The notes beneath the pieces are model-generated. The model was given only the letters and a program-made list of their open reading frames with translations, was not told the origin of the DNA and made no database searches. Shown here piece after piece: positions 51,301 to 61,342 of a stretch of DNA of 64,000 bases. A program made the translations under genes and the position numbers. The stretch is taken from assembly GCA_026260175.1 (NCBI GenBank), contig JAKCWW010000555.1:4783-68782 (forward strand). The letters are read 5' to 3'. This DNA comes from Reticulitermes lucifugus. Lineage: Eukaryota; Arthropoda; Insecta; Blattodea; Rhinotermitidae. Position 1 is the stretch's first letter; every line of letters begins with the position of its first letter.

Positions 51301-54300
51301 AGTATGCCATACTGTTGCATACTGCACAAAAAAGGCACTGAATATAAGTATTAGTACTTACTTCCTCCATCAATTTTGGATCAAGGCATTCTCCATTATC
51401 ATCAAACAACGTGTCCCATGTGCACTCATCTGGATTCAGATTCACAGGCAACAGATTTGATGATGAAGACGATTTATGTTTCTCACAAGACTGCTCTTTA
51501 ACATCAGGTCCTGAGGTATCAACAATGACACTTTCACCTTTGAGCTGCAATGACTTCTCTTCATTAAGGACACTATCAAGCAATGACATATTCTCTGAAC
51601 TACAATCAATTTGTGCTGATGGAGCCATAACCTCTGTCACTGGATCTGGATCCGAGATAATTAAAACATCCGACATAAAGTTACCCCTTATTATCCTCCT
51701 ATTTTTTCTATTTTGTTCTTCTTGCACTTGACACTCATTATTTTCATCCTTTTTATGACAGTTATCAGTAACACAAATGTTTTTGCTACACAGCCTGTCC
51801 TCAGAGGCTTCAACATGTTTTGTACTGCCTATTGAGTTTGACAAATTTGTAACACCATGCAAATTGCTAACACAACTGTCATCACAGTGACGAAGCGTAT
51901 TTTCACGCACCGTATCTGAACATGTAAGAAACCGATCAGTATCATCACGACTCGTTATTATTGAATGTGTTTTGTCACAATTTAAAGACACATCTGAACC
52001 TGCGCTAACAAAACCAGAATCTTCAGTGATACTATTACAAGGATTTTGGATATCCATTTCACAGCCCGATACTTTATCTTCAGAACTGTTTCTTGCATTC
52101 TTGATTTCACTGTAATAATCCCTTGCCTGAATTCCATTATCAGTTACTGATGATGGCCTGTAATGGCTACTATATTCAGCAATACTGTCACTAGAGAAAC
52201 TCGTAGAACTCCTATGTTCCAAACCTCGACCAACAGTCACTTCATCCAAAAACTTATCTGTGAAATTGACTGATCCTGAGCCCTCACAATAGACTGGCTC
52301 AGTACTGTTAAATTCCTGCTTATCACTAACAGACTCTGAGTTAGTTTCCTGACAGTTACTACTAGAATGAAACTGTGCATTCTTTAATATCCTATTGCCA
52401 TTTTTAATATTGTTATAATCCAAAACCTGCTCTTTACTATTAAGGGAAGATGGAGTGTTATCAACACTCTGTCCAGATGCTGAATTGTCGGCATCCCTAT
52501 GCATGTTCCTCCTCCCTATACCCACTCCTTCAATCCCTATTTGAAAATTGTCCATTTCTCTTACACCTTTCTTGCCTTGAACTGACTGTACATTCTCAGC
52601 ACATAACTGATGTGTTGTCACGCCTCCCTCACCCACACCTATTTCTTTATCATTCATCTTTGAACCAAAAACTGCCGGATGGTAGTTTGATTCTGCTGGC
52701 TGATCTGTACTCTTTGTCCAGTCAGAGACTTCATCATTTTCACCACAGAACTGCCTGCATGATGATGCAGCAAACCAGTAATCTGACGATGGTAATATTG
52801 TATGCAATTCAACTTCAGCCACTTTCAATTTGCATTCTTTATCAGGTGGGAGGCTATTTGATTTCTGCGGTGGTGTTGTAAAAGTGTTTAACTGCAAGTT
52901 CTGCTGTGTTCTGAGGTTCAGGCTGCTGGATTTCTTGTTAGATGATGTGCAGGTTGTTGAACTGGGAACTGTTTCTTGTCCTTCAGCTGACAAACGTTTG
53001 GGACGAGGTACATACACCTGAATGTCTGGTCGACGCTGTCTGGAAGGCCTATTATTAGAAACCAAATTAAATTGGAAATCAGCCTGTTTAGTAGGAGAAT
53101 TATCTCCTTATAGTATGCACTAAAATCATCTTGGGCAAACAGATGTGTCAAATCTGGGTTAAAATAAATGTTTTAACAAAACCCCCAAACACAGAGAAAG
53201 AGCACATCCTGAAATGTAAAATTTTAACACAACTGGCACAACTGACTGTCCGAAAATATTGCTGTATGTTTAGTGACAATGAAAACTACAAATCTTATAT
53301 AGTTATCCTAGGGTTATGGGGTATATGGTCATCCCCTGTCCCCAACCATCACATTTTCTTTCAAATACTTGGAAATTTATATGCATGATATATGGACATA
53401 TTAGCAAAGCAATTCCTAACAAGTACATTTCATTTCAAATTTAATGCTTTTCTCACAAGTTCATTAAATTTGTACCAGATGTTACTAGCATATAGTCTAC
53501 TACTAGCAGCAAGCTTGGGCTACACAAGATTGCAACTTCATAAAATTTGTAACACTGTTTGTTATGAAATCTTGCATATGGATCCACACCAAACCTGTCA
53601 CAAAGATTAATTTGCATGAGCCTCTGACATACCTCCATCACATCTCTCAACATTACTCTTTATATGTATATATATAAAACACCGAATAACACGTAATACA
53701 TCAACCAACATACGCACTTCATAAAATACAATTCAAGACAAGTATTAAACTCCTACATGTTTCGGCACCAGGGTGCCATCATCAGGGAGTTATTTAGAAC
53801 AAAGGAGTACAAACCTAACACACTAATCTAGGTACTGTATTGCCCTTATTGGAATAATTAAAATATTAAAATTCTAAATTACACAAAGTTAATAAGCATG
53901 AAATTACAACGTTGTGATATTAAAAGTGAGCGGTTCAGGGTTTAAGGTCGTAGTTGTTTATATTCTGTATGGAGTATGCATACAAACATCTGTCTCGATC
54001 ATACGTGATTCAGAGATCTCGTCCTGCAAATATGTGATCAATTTTAGACAACTGGGTATATAGTAACATTATATAAAAGATGAATTTATGTTATATAATG
54101 GAAAGTGTAAATATCAACGTACATACCAGACACAGCGTTTGAAGTGTGTCATGTCGGGCAGTATGGTATACTGAATGAGTGCCCTGTAGCGTTGTTTAGA
54201 GGGAGTGTAGTATCTGTACGCTTGGGTATTAAGAGTTTGAGTCATGGACGAGAGCAAATAAAGGATTTATTTCACTGATATTTTGTTCATCTATTAACGA

Positions 54301-57300
54301 TCCTTGAAGTTGATATTGTCGAATACAAAACTTTTCGAGGCAATTCATATGCCAACCTTTATTACGTGTTTTTATAAGCTGCATGGTGGTTTGTATACGG
54401 CCGTATTCGTGTTTATTGTTTAAGGTGTGTAGTGCATATCTGGATTTAGGATTATTTGTCTGATGCTCTAAAGACCAGTCTGACCAACATAAATTTTGTC
54501 AAACATGTTACAGTTTAGACTGTAAATGCCACTGGTCAAGTATTTATTTGCATTTTCTTTTGGGGTTTTAAGAAGACTATATAATGTATTTGGTGAACGG
54601 AATGTGATACGCAAATTGGTATATTTAAATATATTAGTGGTCTATGGTATTCAAATGTCACCCATGTATGCTGTTGTGTATGTGTGCAGTCTGGTATCAT
54701 ATTTTGTTTTTTATTCTTGATTCTATTATTCAATTATGTTATTGTGGAAAGTGGGTAGCCGTTATTGCGGGCGATTAGAAGTATGGCATTCATTTCTTGT
54801 TTTTTACTTTCTTGCAAAAGAGGTAGCTGATGCATCCTGTTTAAAGGAATCTATATGCGGCTAGTTTGTGCTCTATAGGGTGATCTGAAATGTAGTGAAT
54901 AGTGGTATTAGTAGTCGTACGTTTTTGAAATACATCAGTTACTAATTTGTCTTTATTTCTAGTAATTAATAAATCAAGAAAACTTATTTTTCCATTGTCT
55001 TTGCATGCTAATTTGAATTCAAGATGTTTATGAATGTTATTCATGTAATTTAGTATTTCCTCTGATGTTATCTTATGATCATTTCGAAAACCTGTACTGG
55101 TACATATTTCCCATTTACAGTGTTCTGTTTTTAATAATTTGAAAAAGAATTAAAATGTGAAATAATAACAATGTTTTTTTAATATACATTACTAGTCACA
55201 AATCTGGTACTTCCTGACCTTGTCTGGCAAATGCCGGAGTGCATCCTCGTGCCCATCTCAAAAGGGTTAGATATATATATGTTAAATAACTTTATCCTTC
55301 TTGGTAATAACTTCTGATTAGCTCTTTCAATTCAACAAAGACCAACCTTGTTCTTTCCGGCTTTGTCTCAGCTGCTGGTGAACTAGATCTTGGTGAAGGA
55401 GGAGGGGCAATCTGTTCTGATCGTCTTGCTGCAGGAGGTCGATAGATACCAAGAGGTGGCACTGCTCTTGCTGCGAATGAAAATTAAATCACATGGCAAA
55501 TATATTCTTTTGAACCCACAGTACAGAATTCTAATGTTACCTACCAAATCTTTTTGAGATTTAAGATGATGCAATTAGTATGAAGCACATCCAGAAAGTA
55601 AGTACAGTTTGGCTATACATCTGTTCCTGCACCTGAAGAGATTTCTTGCCAGTAAGAAGTTCGACAGCGATGACTAGTTGAAGGAGAATGTTCAGAAATG
55701 GCTCATATCCCAGGCAAACGACTTCTATGAGCAGGGCATACAAAACCTTGCGCCCCGTTACAACAAATGCCTCAATGTAGGTGGTGATTATGTCAAAAAG
55801 TAGAAGGTATGTAGAATTTGATAACAATGAATAAAAAGTTTGTACATCAAGTACTGGATGCGCCTTGTAGTTCTGTTCAGAGGTAGGATGGAGGCTTTAC
55901 ACCCAATGATTGCAAAAATACATTGGTTATGAAGGCTGGGAAGGAACAACAAGAACTAACAAGCACAATTTTGAAAGCCCAGTTCACAGGCTGCTTTCAT
56001 GCTGGACAAAAAAAGAGGGGGGGAGGGGGGGTCATAAACACGAAAAGCTACAAGAAACAATTCCTATGACATACGAAAATTACTGAACTCTTGAACATGT
56101 TGTCTACTGTCAGCAAAGACACATGGTGCTGGCAGGAAAACATTTTTAGGCATTATAGAACAAACATCAGTGTAAATCTCAGCAGCACAATAAAGAGTCT
56201 ATGGGAAATATCATTAAATGCACACAGATGTCCTCTGCTGCAGCCACAGTAACTAACATCTTCAGAAAAAACTGAACTTCCAGAACTGAGGCAACAAGTT
56301 GTACCCATGCATGACATGATGGCATGTACGAGAAGGAGTATAAATCCACTCATTCTTGACCTCAGCACTTCAACTTCATGCCCCAGCTGCCTTAGCTGCC
56401 TCCCCCCCCCCTCCCAAGAAAGAGCCCCCAGTACCCACTGGACAGGAGACTGGGTGGGTCCCAAAGTTGTTATGTGAGCTCTGAAGGACAGAAAAATATC
56501 TTTCCCCTGCCACAAATAGAACCACAGTTCCTCGGTCATTCAATACCTAGGGTAGTTGCTATAATGACTATGCTATCCTGGCTCTGTAAAACTATGAATC
56601 AAATACAAAATATTACAAAAGAATCTTATATTTGTACATACATTTGAAGAAAGTATCAAAGGTTTAAAGAACCTGACATAGGATTATGAAAAAAAATGCA
56701 CATATCAGATTTTATGTTTATCACCCTCTGCAACAACTAAGGTGAAATAAAATTAACAACAACCAAAACAGATGTACACAGGGAAATGTTGGTGTCCAGC
56801 AATGTTGAAAGTATTCAACTCAAGCACTGACATGACCAGTGGTACTTGCCCATAAGCACTACACACTCATATTTTCTTTGACTGCAAATGACTTTGACAA
56901 GCAACATTAGCCACTTCACTTAAATATAACACCTGTGTTTTAAATGGTACTTAATGCCACAATAACATTTCAAGCACCCACAAAATAAATCATTAAATGA
57001 AAGTAGTTATATTGAGCAAAATGGTTGAACAAAAATCCAATCTATATGTTGTACATATGCTCTATGCAAGAGCACCGGCAGGACTCTTTCCATGGTCATG
57101 CACATTACATATATGTAAAGTGACCTGACTTTTTAATGATCAATAGTAACATAGCTGACATTTAATTAAAATCCTTCATTAATCCTTAGACTAGAACTGC
57201 AGGAACAGTACAAAGTTTAGTTTTGTTCTAGTCAATTTTTATTGCTTGATTTAATAAATTACTACATGTCAATATCAATGGACCTACTTCCACCTCACTG

Positions 57301-58943
57301 CTGGCACTCCTGGCTCCACAGTTTCAGTGTTTATAACAGTAATAAAAGAATTTTGTGTACCACAAAGACTGTTAATCATACAGCACATCAAATTGCTCAA
57401 ATACATCCATTTCTGTGTATTATCATCATCATTATTATTACTATCATCATCATCATCATCATCGTCAAAATTCTGCAACTGAATGTTGCAGAATGATCGC
57501 ACTTCTACTCATGTGTAAGAGATCCCCAGTTAAAATTTTGGCCTGGAGAACAGCCACTGTCTGTGGTTTTCTGTATTTTTCCTTGGCCCCTCTAAGCAAA
57601 TGCTGCAACATTATCTCAAATTATGCTATGACCACTTCCTGCCACATCCTTTCCAAACCACTATTCACTAATTACCTACCACATATCTGAAGGCAAATGA
57701 TCTCAGTTCCTGACAGTGTCATTAAATATATCAAATAAATGATAACAGACTGGAATAAAAATAGAGAAAATTTTCCATCCACCATGTTGGTACATACCAT
57801 TACTAATACTGCTGTCTTGCCTAGTTATCCAATGAACCTATGACAGCCATATACATTTAGATTATGAGCTAATTCCCATATTATCTTAAGCATGCTTACA
57901 CAGATTCATAAGCCCACCTCGTTTCACACTGTTGTCTAGGGAAGGAGTACCAGCAGCCTGGTCTGCCAACTGTTGACGCTCAACACCCATAGCTCCAAAT
58001 CTTTTGACTGGCTGCAAAGAACCACTCACAGGTTGATCTGTTGCCCTTGTCTGATGCAGATCCCTGATAAAATATTTGTGCCACAGCTAAGAAATAGTTC
58101 TTATACAGAACACTTCTTTAAAACTTCTCTTGTTATATAAAGTACTTGGTTATCATGACTTCACTTTTAATACACTGAACCAACACAAACACACACAAAA
58201 TGAGCATACCAGTTTCTTAATCCACAGGAATAGTAACTGGGAAAAGAACACAAGTTAAACCTTCTAGGCAAAACTTAATTTGTGTATTAACAATTCATCT
58301 TGCAAAAATAACTAACTTCACATTCACAATGTGATATGAAACTAAACACATTACACAATGCATTACCTTAAAAGATCTCTCTTAAAACACACTACTGTCC
58401 TCCGTCCATGACCTTGCCCTATTGAAAATGTGCACAGTTCTTCAGGGTACTTCTCTGACACTTTATGTATAAGGAATCGTCTGTAGTTGTTTACTGGTGG
58501 AAACAACAGTACACTGAAAGCGAATTGAGAGTAAAAGTGGATCAGCATTTGGTATATGCCTTCGAATCAACAGCTACAATCCAAGATGCAGCTACTACTT
58601 CTCTCACTTTCACTAACCTGAAGTCATGCATGCCATACTTCTTCCTGGTGGAAGCCGTTATACCAAAAACGGATCAGAAAAGAAATTGATATTTTAACCT
58701 ATACCAGAATCTGCTATCACTGCTTAAATAGTTTTCATCGCATATTGTTCCACTGATGCAATGAAATGTCATGCGTAAATCACCTTACCTTACCTTTTAC
58801 CCTTGCGACTCCGATTCAGGAATTGCTTGATATCGGACACAACGCAATCGACAAATTCATTATCTTGGAGACTGAGGTACCTTCCAATCACCGAGTTATC
58901 CAGCTTGACGGGCAATACCACAACTTCAGTTCCTTCAAGGGTA
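39387..58943 (-). CDS. R3HCC1L: R3H domain and coiled-coil protein, R3HCC1/R3HCC1L type
   Basis: Exons in reading order: 58794-58943 (5' limit open), 58367-58513, 57918-58063, 55347-55470, 51362-53048, 45219-45474, 42346-42582, 39387-39451; phases agree and give about 930 residues. The first two encode an R3H domain ([49 protein letters not shown]), matching vertebrate R3HCC1. Exon 5 opens with [14 protein letters not shown], the family's likely exon-junction-complex binding motif, then runs through a long acidic, Ser/Asn-rich region to [20 protein letters not shown]. The 3' exons encode an RRM-like fold ([29 protein letters not shown]) and [20 protein letters not shown] plus a basic coiled coil ending [11 protein letters not shown]. 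Vertebrate R3HCC1L is reported to associate with exon junction complexes; function here is inferred. No start codon was found in the first exon. Confidence 0.92.
39790..40085 (-). repeat. Probable LINE 3' tail
   Basis: On the minus strand, ttgactagctgaggagctat then tagcttctgcag is shared with 28930-28980 and, more loosely, with the sequence after the RTE-like end near 10120-10165. This suggests a common LINE 3' UTR. It lies in the last R3HCC1L intron. Confidence 0.4.
40100..40468 (-). mobile_element. mariner, N-terminal fragment
   Basis: The minus strand encodes [20 protein letters not shown], then [20 protein letters not shown] and APRSGAPT, a typical mariner helix-turn-helix N terminus. 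The high end reads acataggtcatttcagaagt, the 5' terminus. The catalytic part is missing. Confidence 0.85.
40490..40727 (-). repeat. SINE family A copy, best tRNA-like head
   Basis: On the minus strand the head reads gagctggggtagctcagtca, with a B-box-like ggagtttgattcccacc at about 40660. The family core is cacaagatggaggtaagtga. It is the clearest copy for showing tRNA ancestry. Confidence 0.8.
41032..41290. repeat. Imperfect tandem duplication
   Basis: 41032-41172 and 41183-41290 both run acatacaactgaaaccat or acatacaactgaaaccag, then cagcactta, and finish with gtagaacagtacagttga. The second copy is shortened in the middle and leads into the mariner that follows. Confidence 0.7.
41320..42250 (+). 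mobile_element. mariner, heavily decayed
   Basis: Plus-strand frames show, in order, [17 protein letters not shown] (helix-turn-helix region) and [11 protein letters not shown]-like sequence. Near 41985-42230 there are HDSVCT, the VQDQLNAMQ region and a worn form of HPAYSPDLLPCDF, ending [16 protein letters not shown]. The order is that of a full mariner transposase, but there are many interruptions. Confidence 0.7.
42583..45218. other. R3HCC1L intron between exons 6 and 7
   Basis: Only the MITE at 43976-44149 was recognised. Open frames (for example 42875-43069, 43038-43262) lack protein-like features. Confidence 0.5.
43976..44149. mobile_element. pogo/Tigger-type MITE, 174 bp
   Basis: Inverted ends CAGTAAACCCCCAATTTAAT and (reverse-complemented) CAGTAAAACTCC lie between TA at 43974-43975 and 44150-44151. 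The internal repeats ggatttagtgatg and cgatttagtgaaat support the Tigger assignment. Confidence 0.8.
45559..45644 (-). repeat. Type-B hammerhead-like repeat, fullest copy
   Basis: On the minus strand: GAGCCTTGAAGA, TGGAGGCAGCAAGCCCC, TTTGAAAC, GTCTGG, then GGTGTCATATCCCAGAAGAC. The order resembles a hammerhead core with a CTTGAAGA box and a TGAAAC box. Its translation ([14 protein letters not shown]) resembles a peptide that recurs in insect gene predictions. It lies in the intron just upstream of R3HCC1L exon 6. Confidence 0.5.
46216..46725. mobile_element. hAT-type nonautonomous element, 510 bp
   Basis: Inverted ends TAGGGTTACCATGCATCC and (reverse-complemented) TAGGGCTACCATATGTCC are flanked by a perfect 8-bp duplication CTTTAATT (46208-46215 and 46726-46733), the hAT signature. 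No transposase is seen. It sits directly beside the RTE-like fragment. Confidence 0.88.
46734..47520 (+). mobile_element. RTE-like LINE fragment
   Basis: Plus-strand frames encode [15 protein letters not shown], then [44 protein letters not shown] and, from 47340, [20 protein letters not shown] with [13 protein letters not shown]. This is the linker and first reverse-transcriptase motifs of a common insect LINE. Part of the reverse transcriptase start is deleted, and it stops where the next LINE begins. Confidence 0.8.
47525..50265 (+). mobile_element. R1/I-group LINE, nearly full-length but decayed
   Basis: A GC-richer 5' stretch (47525-47780) is followed by an apurinic endonuclease ([17 protein letters not shown] near 48050; [52 protein letters not shown]). 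The reverse transcriptase comes next ([20 protein letters not shown] near 48930; [14 protein letters not shown] at 49135; a YADI box near 49240, where the active site is normally YADD). Last is an RNase H domain ([17 protein letters not shown] at 50010; [10 protein letters not shown] near 50200). RNase H after the reverse transcriptase is typical of I/R1-group LINEs. Several frame breaks; the 3' end is missing after 50265. Confidence 0.88.
50266..51361. other. R3HCC1L intron, mostly unclassified
   Basis: A GC-richer patch lies near 50550-50640 (gtggccgggccatgccgac). An (AAAT)n/(AAAC)n run is at 50938-50966 and poly(A) at 51090-51104. Nothing coding was recognised. Confidence 0.5.
53750..53789 (-). 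ncRNA. Hammerhead ribozyme-like motif, intact core
   Basis: On the minus strand: CTCC, CTGATGA, T, GGCAC-CCTG-GTGCC, GAAAC, AT, GTA, GGAG. Both core boxes are intact. Stem II has five pairs and stem I is CTCC/GGAG. The predicted cut follows GTA. An extra T between the CTGATGA box and stem II is shared by nearly all copies. It lies at the 3' end of Penelope fossil B, as known for this class of element. Confidence 0.7.
53790..55160 (-). mobile_element. Penelope-like element fossil B
   Basis: Minus-strand frames hold the C-terminal part of the reverse transcriptase ([20 protein letters not shown], then [32 protein letters not shown]) near 54841-55044. Near 54480-54540 there is a GIY-YIG endonuclease ([16 protein letters not shown]). 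The hammerhead-like motif at 53750-53789 follows. 5'-truncated, with several breaks; of middling to old age. It lies in the R3HCC1L intron 3' of exon 4. Confidence 0.82.
55582..55876 (+). mobile_element. mariner, internally deleted
   Basis: The left end contains catccagaaagtaagtac, typical of a mariner terminus. It runs directly into the transposase C terminus ([17 protein letters not shown], then [18 protein letters not shown], stop at 55801-55803). The right end has gtactggatgcgcct. Most of the coding region is absent. Confidence 0.75.
56295..56585 (-). repeat. SINE family A copy
   Basis: Tail catgcatgacatgatggcat at the low end and cattcttgacctcagcact in the core. A B-box-like gtggttctatttgtgg lies near 56520 on the minus strand and a ccaggatagcatagtcatta head at the high end. 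A C-tract interrupts it near 56402. Confidence 0.75.
56586..57917. other. R3HCC1L intron, no gene seen
   Basis: An (ATC)/(ATT)n trinucleotide tract lies near 57419-57465; the His- or Asp-rich open frames there are artefacts of it. Confidence 0.5.
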
Positions 58944-59160
58944 AACAGTATTTACGAAAACCTCACGCAACCCACGATTATCCACATGTGACGTCACATG
59001 CAAAACAAATGAGGAGCAGTGGCCGAGCATGTATCCTGGCATCACGTGAGTAATGTAGGCATTCCCGAACGAGAGCGGGAGGGTGGAAATATAAACTGGT
59101 AACACGAAAAATCGGTTCCGTCGACACTGTAGTTCACTGCTGTTGCCGTACAAGTATGAT
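58944..59160 (-). promoter_or_regulatory. Candidate R3HCC1L promoter region
   Basis: Just upstream of the first recognised exon lie a full palindromic CRE (TGACGTCA at 58989-58996), an E-box CACGTG at 59043-59048 and a CpG-richer stretch to about 59130. The placement suits a promoter, but the start codon is not here in frame, so a further upstream exon is possible. Confidence 0.4.
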
Positions 59161-59523
59161 TACTTGCGCTAGTTATAAGAAAGTGCTCTCACTTTTCATG
59201 ACCTACTTACAAACGGGACATACACTGTCATGACTCTAGTCTGGAATAACGAGTAGCTGCTAATTCATCTCCGACGTAACACTCTAAAATCCTTACGACC
59301 GCCAGGTACTGATGTTTCTTTCCCAAAGCGATGCTACTTTTATGAAAATGATAATACACCTATTGTAAAATGTATACATACGTTGCTTCTCACGAACTAC
59401 ATCTTTCCTGCCCTTACACCTAATGCCGTTTCTTGTCCAAAACCATATTATTTTCGTAAAAAGATTATGTGCTTGCTATATTGTATCTACAGCGTAATTC
59501 TGGTAAACTGACACTTGGAAGCA

Positions 59524-59903
59524 TAGGCGTAACTTTCTAATAACACTGGGGGCAAAGTCGACAATGGGTATTAAAGAAACTAACTTGCAAAGGAGTCAAG
59601 TTAGAAACAGGAAAGACTCGTTTCAATCCGGCCTTAACTCACAATGACCTTAGGCAAAGGGCACAGAGAATTTACAGTACCTCTCTTCCTTTGTAAACGG
59701 GTGACTATTCTACGTCCCGTAAAACGCAGGTATTTCATTTTTTTCTGTCTTTACACCACCCAAATAATCATTCAGAAAATATTATATTTTTTATTTGACT
59801 CAGTATTTTATTTCAACTCAGTAGCCAAAAATCTATTCTTAGGTAGAAAAAATATTGGAGGGGCATTTGCCCCTTCCCCCTTGCACCCCCAAGGTACGCC
59901 TAA
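59524..59903. mobile_element. Possible MITE with TAGGCGTA ends
   Basis: The left end TAGGCGTAACTTTC and the right end (reverse-complemented TTAGGCGTACCTTGGGGG) are similar and inverted, and G-rich/C-rich blocks lie just inside each. No matching target duplication was found. Confidence 0.4.
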
Positions 59904-60224
59904 GCTTGGGAGGTATTTAAAGAATGCGGGTAGCATGGGGTGGGTATTCGCCTGGCTAGGGTATGTGACTAAGCGACTACTGTCTGTGCAAGTAACAGTT
60001 ACCACTTTTAGTGACTGCCAGCTCCAAATGTTCTAGCGGCTGATGTATTTTGGCCTAGTATTTTTCACTGACATCTAGTGCCACAATACAGGTACCAGCC
60101 TCATACCCTGCGCCTCCCTTTTGCTTGTGCCTGTCCCCACTTCCTGACCCAGCAAGTTCCCATTTACCAGAACTAGATTGTAGGTTCAACTCTATAGGGC
60201 TCTGAAGATGGTATATGATTCAGT

Positions 60225-60480
60225 GACATCATCTTCTTATTCTAGACTCTGTCCATCGTCTAATTTTTGATGAAGCATGACGTTTCGGAAACTGTCGTCT
60301 TCACGCAAGGAAAGCACCTACACTGGTGGACTCCTTTGATAGAGCTATTCTCATTCGGGGTCCACCAGTGTAGGTGCTCCCTTGCCTTAAGACGGAAGCA
60401 GAGCCAGCTTCCGAAAAGTCATGCTTCATCAAAAAATTAGACTATGGACAAAGTCCAAAGAAGAAGAAGAAGATTATGTC
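60225..60480. repeat. Fold-back 1 with hammerhead-like arms
   Basis: Arms 60225-60330 and 60361-60480 are inverted copies (outer gacatcatcttctt / aagaagattatgtc; inner cacctacactggtgga / tccaccagtgtaggtg), with a 30-base spacer. In the right arm a TTAAGA, CGGAAGC-AGAGCCA-GCTTCCG, AAAAG block forms a perfect seven-pair hairpin in hammerhead order. The left arm carries GTGAAGA ... CCGAAACGTC on the minus strand. Confidence 0.75.
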
Positions 60481-60644
60481 GGTAGACTGTACGTTGCTTT
60501 GTCTTCAAAATCAGGGGCGTAAGTACCAGATAGCAAAAGTGTGCAAAGCATACGAGTAGAGGCTCACTCACACATACAGAGGGCCCAGAAGCCCATCGCA
60601 AAAAAAATTATGTAATTGAAGGCTTCCGCCGTGGTCGTAATGTT

Positions 60645-60780
60645 GCTTAAAATCTTCTGGGTTGTTACTCGGCGTCATTTTTTTGGTGTATGACCAACGT
60701 TTCGGGATCACTTGTTTGTCCCGAAACGTTGGTCATACACCAAAAAATGACGCCGCGTAACAACCCAGAAGATTTTAAGC
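60645..60780. repeat. Fold-back 2, near-perfect palindrome
   Basis: Arms 60645-60706 and 60720-60780, about 61 bases each, match with only two or three differences around a 13-base loop. Each arm ends at the centre with CCCGAAACGTTGG, the GAAAC half of the hammerhead-like motif, pointing outward. Confidence 0.9.
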
Positions 60781-61033
60781 AAAAAGAAAATTGTTTACAC
60801 GTGCCGAGCACCATCCACTCTTCGGGTGATTCGAGCTTATTCACGCGAATACGCTGCAGCGTCGCCAACCGTAGTACAATAATAGCTCAAACCAAGTTTG
60901 GCTATAGCACACGTCATTTAATATCTTACTTTACGAGACTGTTCTGTTAGATAACTTTTAGAAACATAATTATTTGGTGACGTCTCGGCCTGTTTATTAA
61001 TAAACACCAGATTTTTGTTAATAGCAACCAGCA

Positions 61034-61342
61034 AATGCACTTACATTATCACAAATTCACAATAATATATTCAAAAATATACTACACCCCTACATGTTTC
61101 GGACCTCGTTGGTCCATCATCAGGGAGCACATCAGTCGTTGGATAAAAAAAATGATGATTTGGTCTAAATGTACATATAGAATAATGCTAGTAATTTTTC
61201 ATGTAAAATTAGACCAAATCATTATTTTTTATGCCACGACTGTTGTGGTCCCTGATGAAGGACCAACGAGGTCCGAAACATGTAGGAATATAGTGTGTTT
61301 TTTGAATATATTATTGTAAATTTGTGACAATTTAAGTGCATT
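61034..61342. repeat. Fold-back 3 with two intact-core hammerhead-like motifs
   Basis: The arms meet near 61188 and are about 150 bases each. Motif on the minus strand at 61087-61127: CTCC, CTGATGA, T, GGACC-AACGA-GGTCC, GAAAC, AT, GTA, GGGG. Motif on the plus strand at 61250-61286: TCC, CTGATGA, A, GGACC-AACGA-GGTCC, GAAAC, AT, GTA, GGA. Both point outward. Confidence 0.88.

Noticed and set aside
51411-52881. Plus-strand open frames opposite the large R3HCC1L exon
   Set aside because: They are antisense shadows of a well-supported coding exon.
57284-57502. Asp- or His-rich open frames
   Set aside because: They are translations of the ATC/ATT microsatellite.
59644-60036. 130-codon plus-strand open frame as a gene
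   Set aside because: It overlaps the putative MITE with TAGGCGTA ends and has low-complexity, transposon-like composition.
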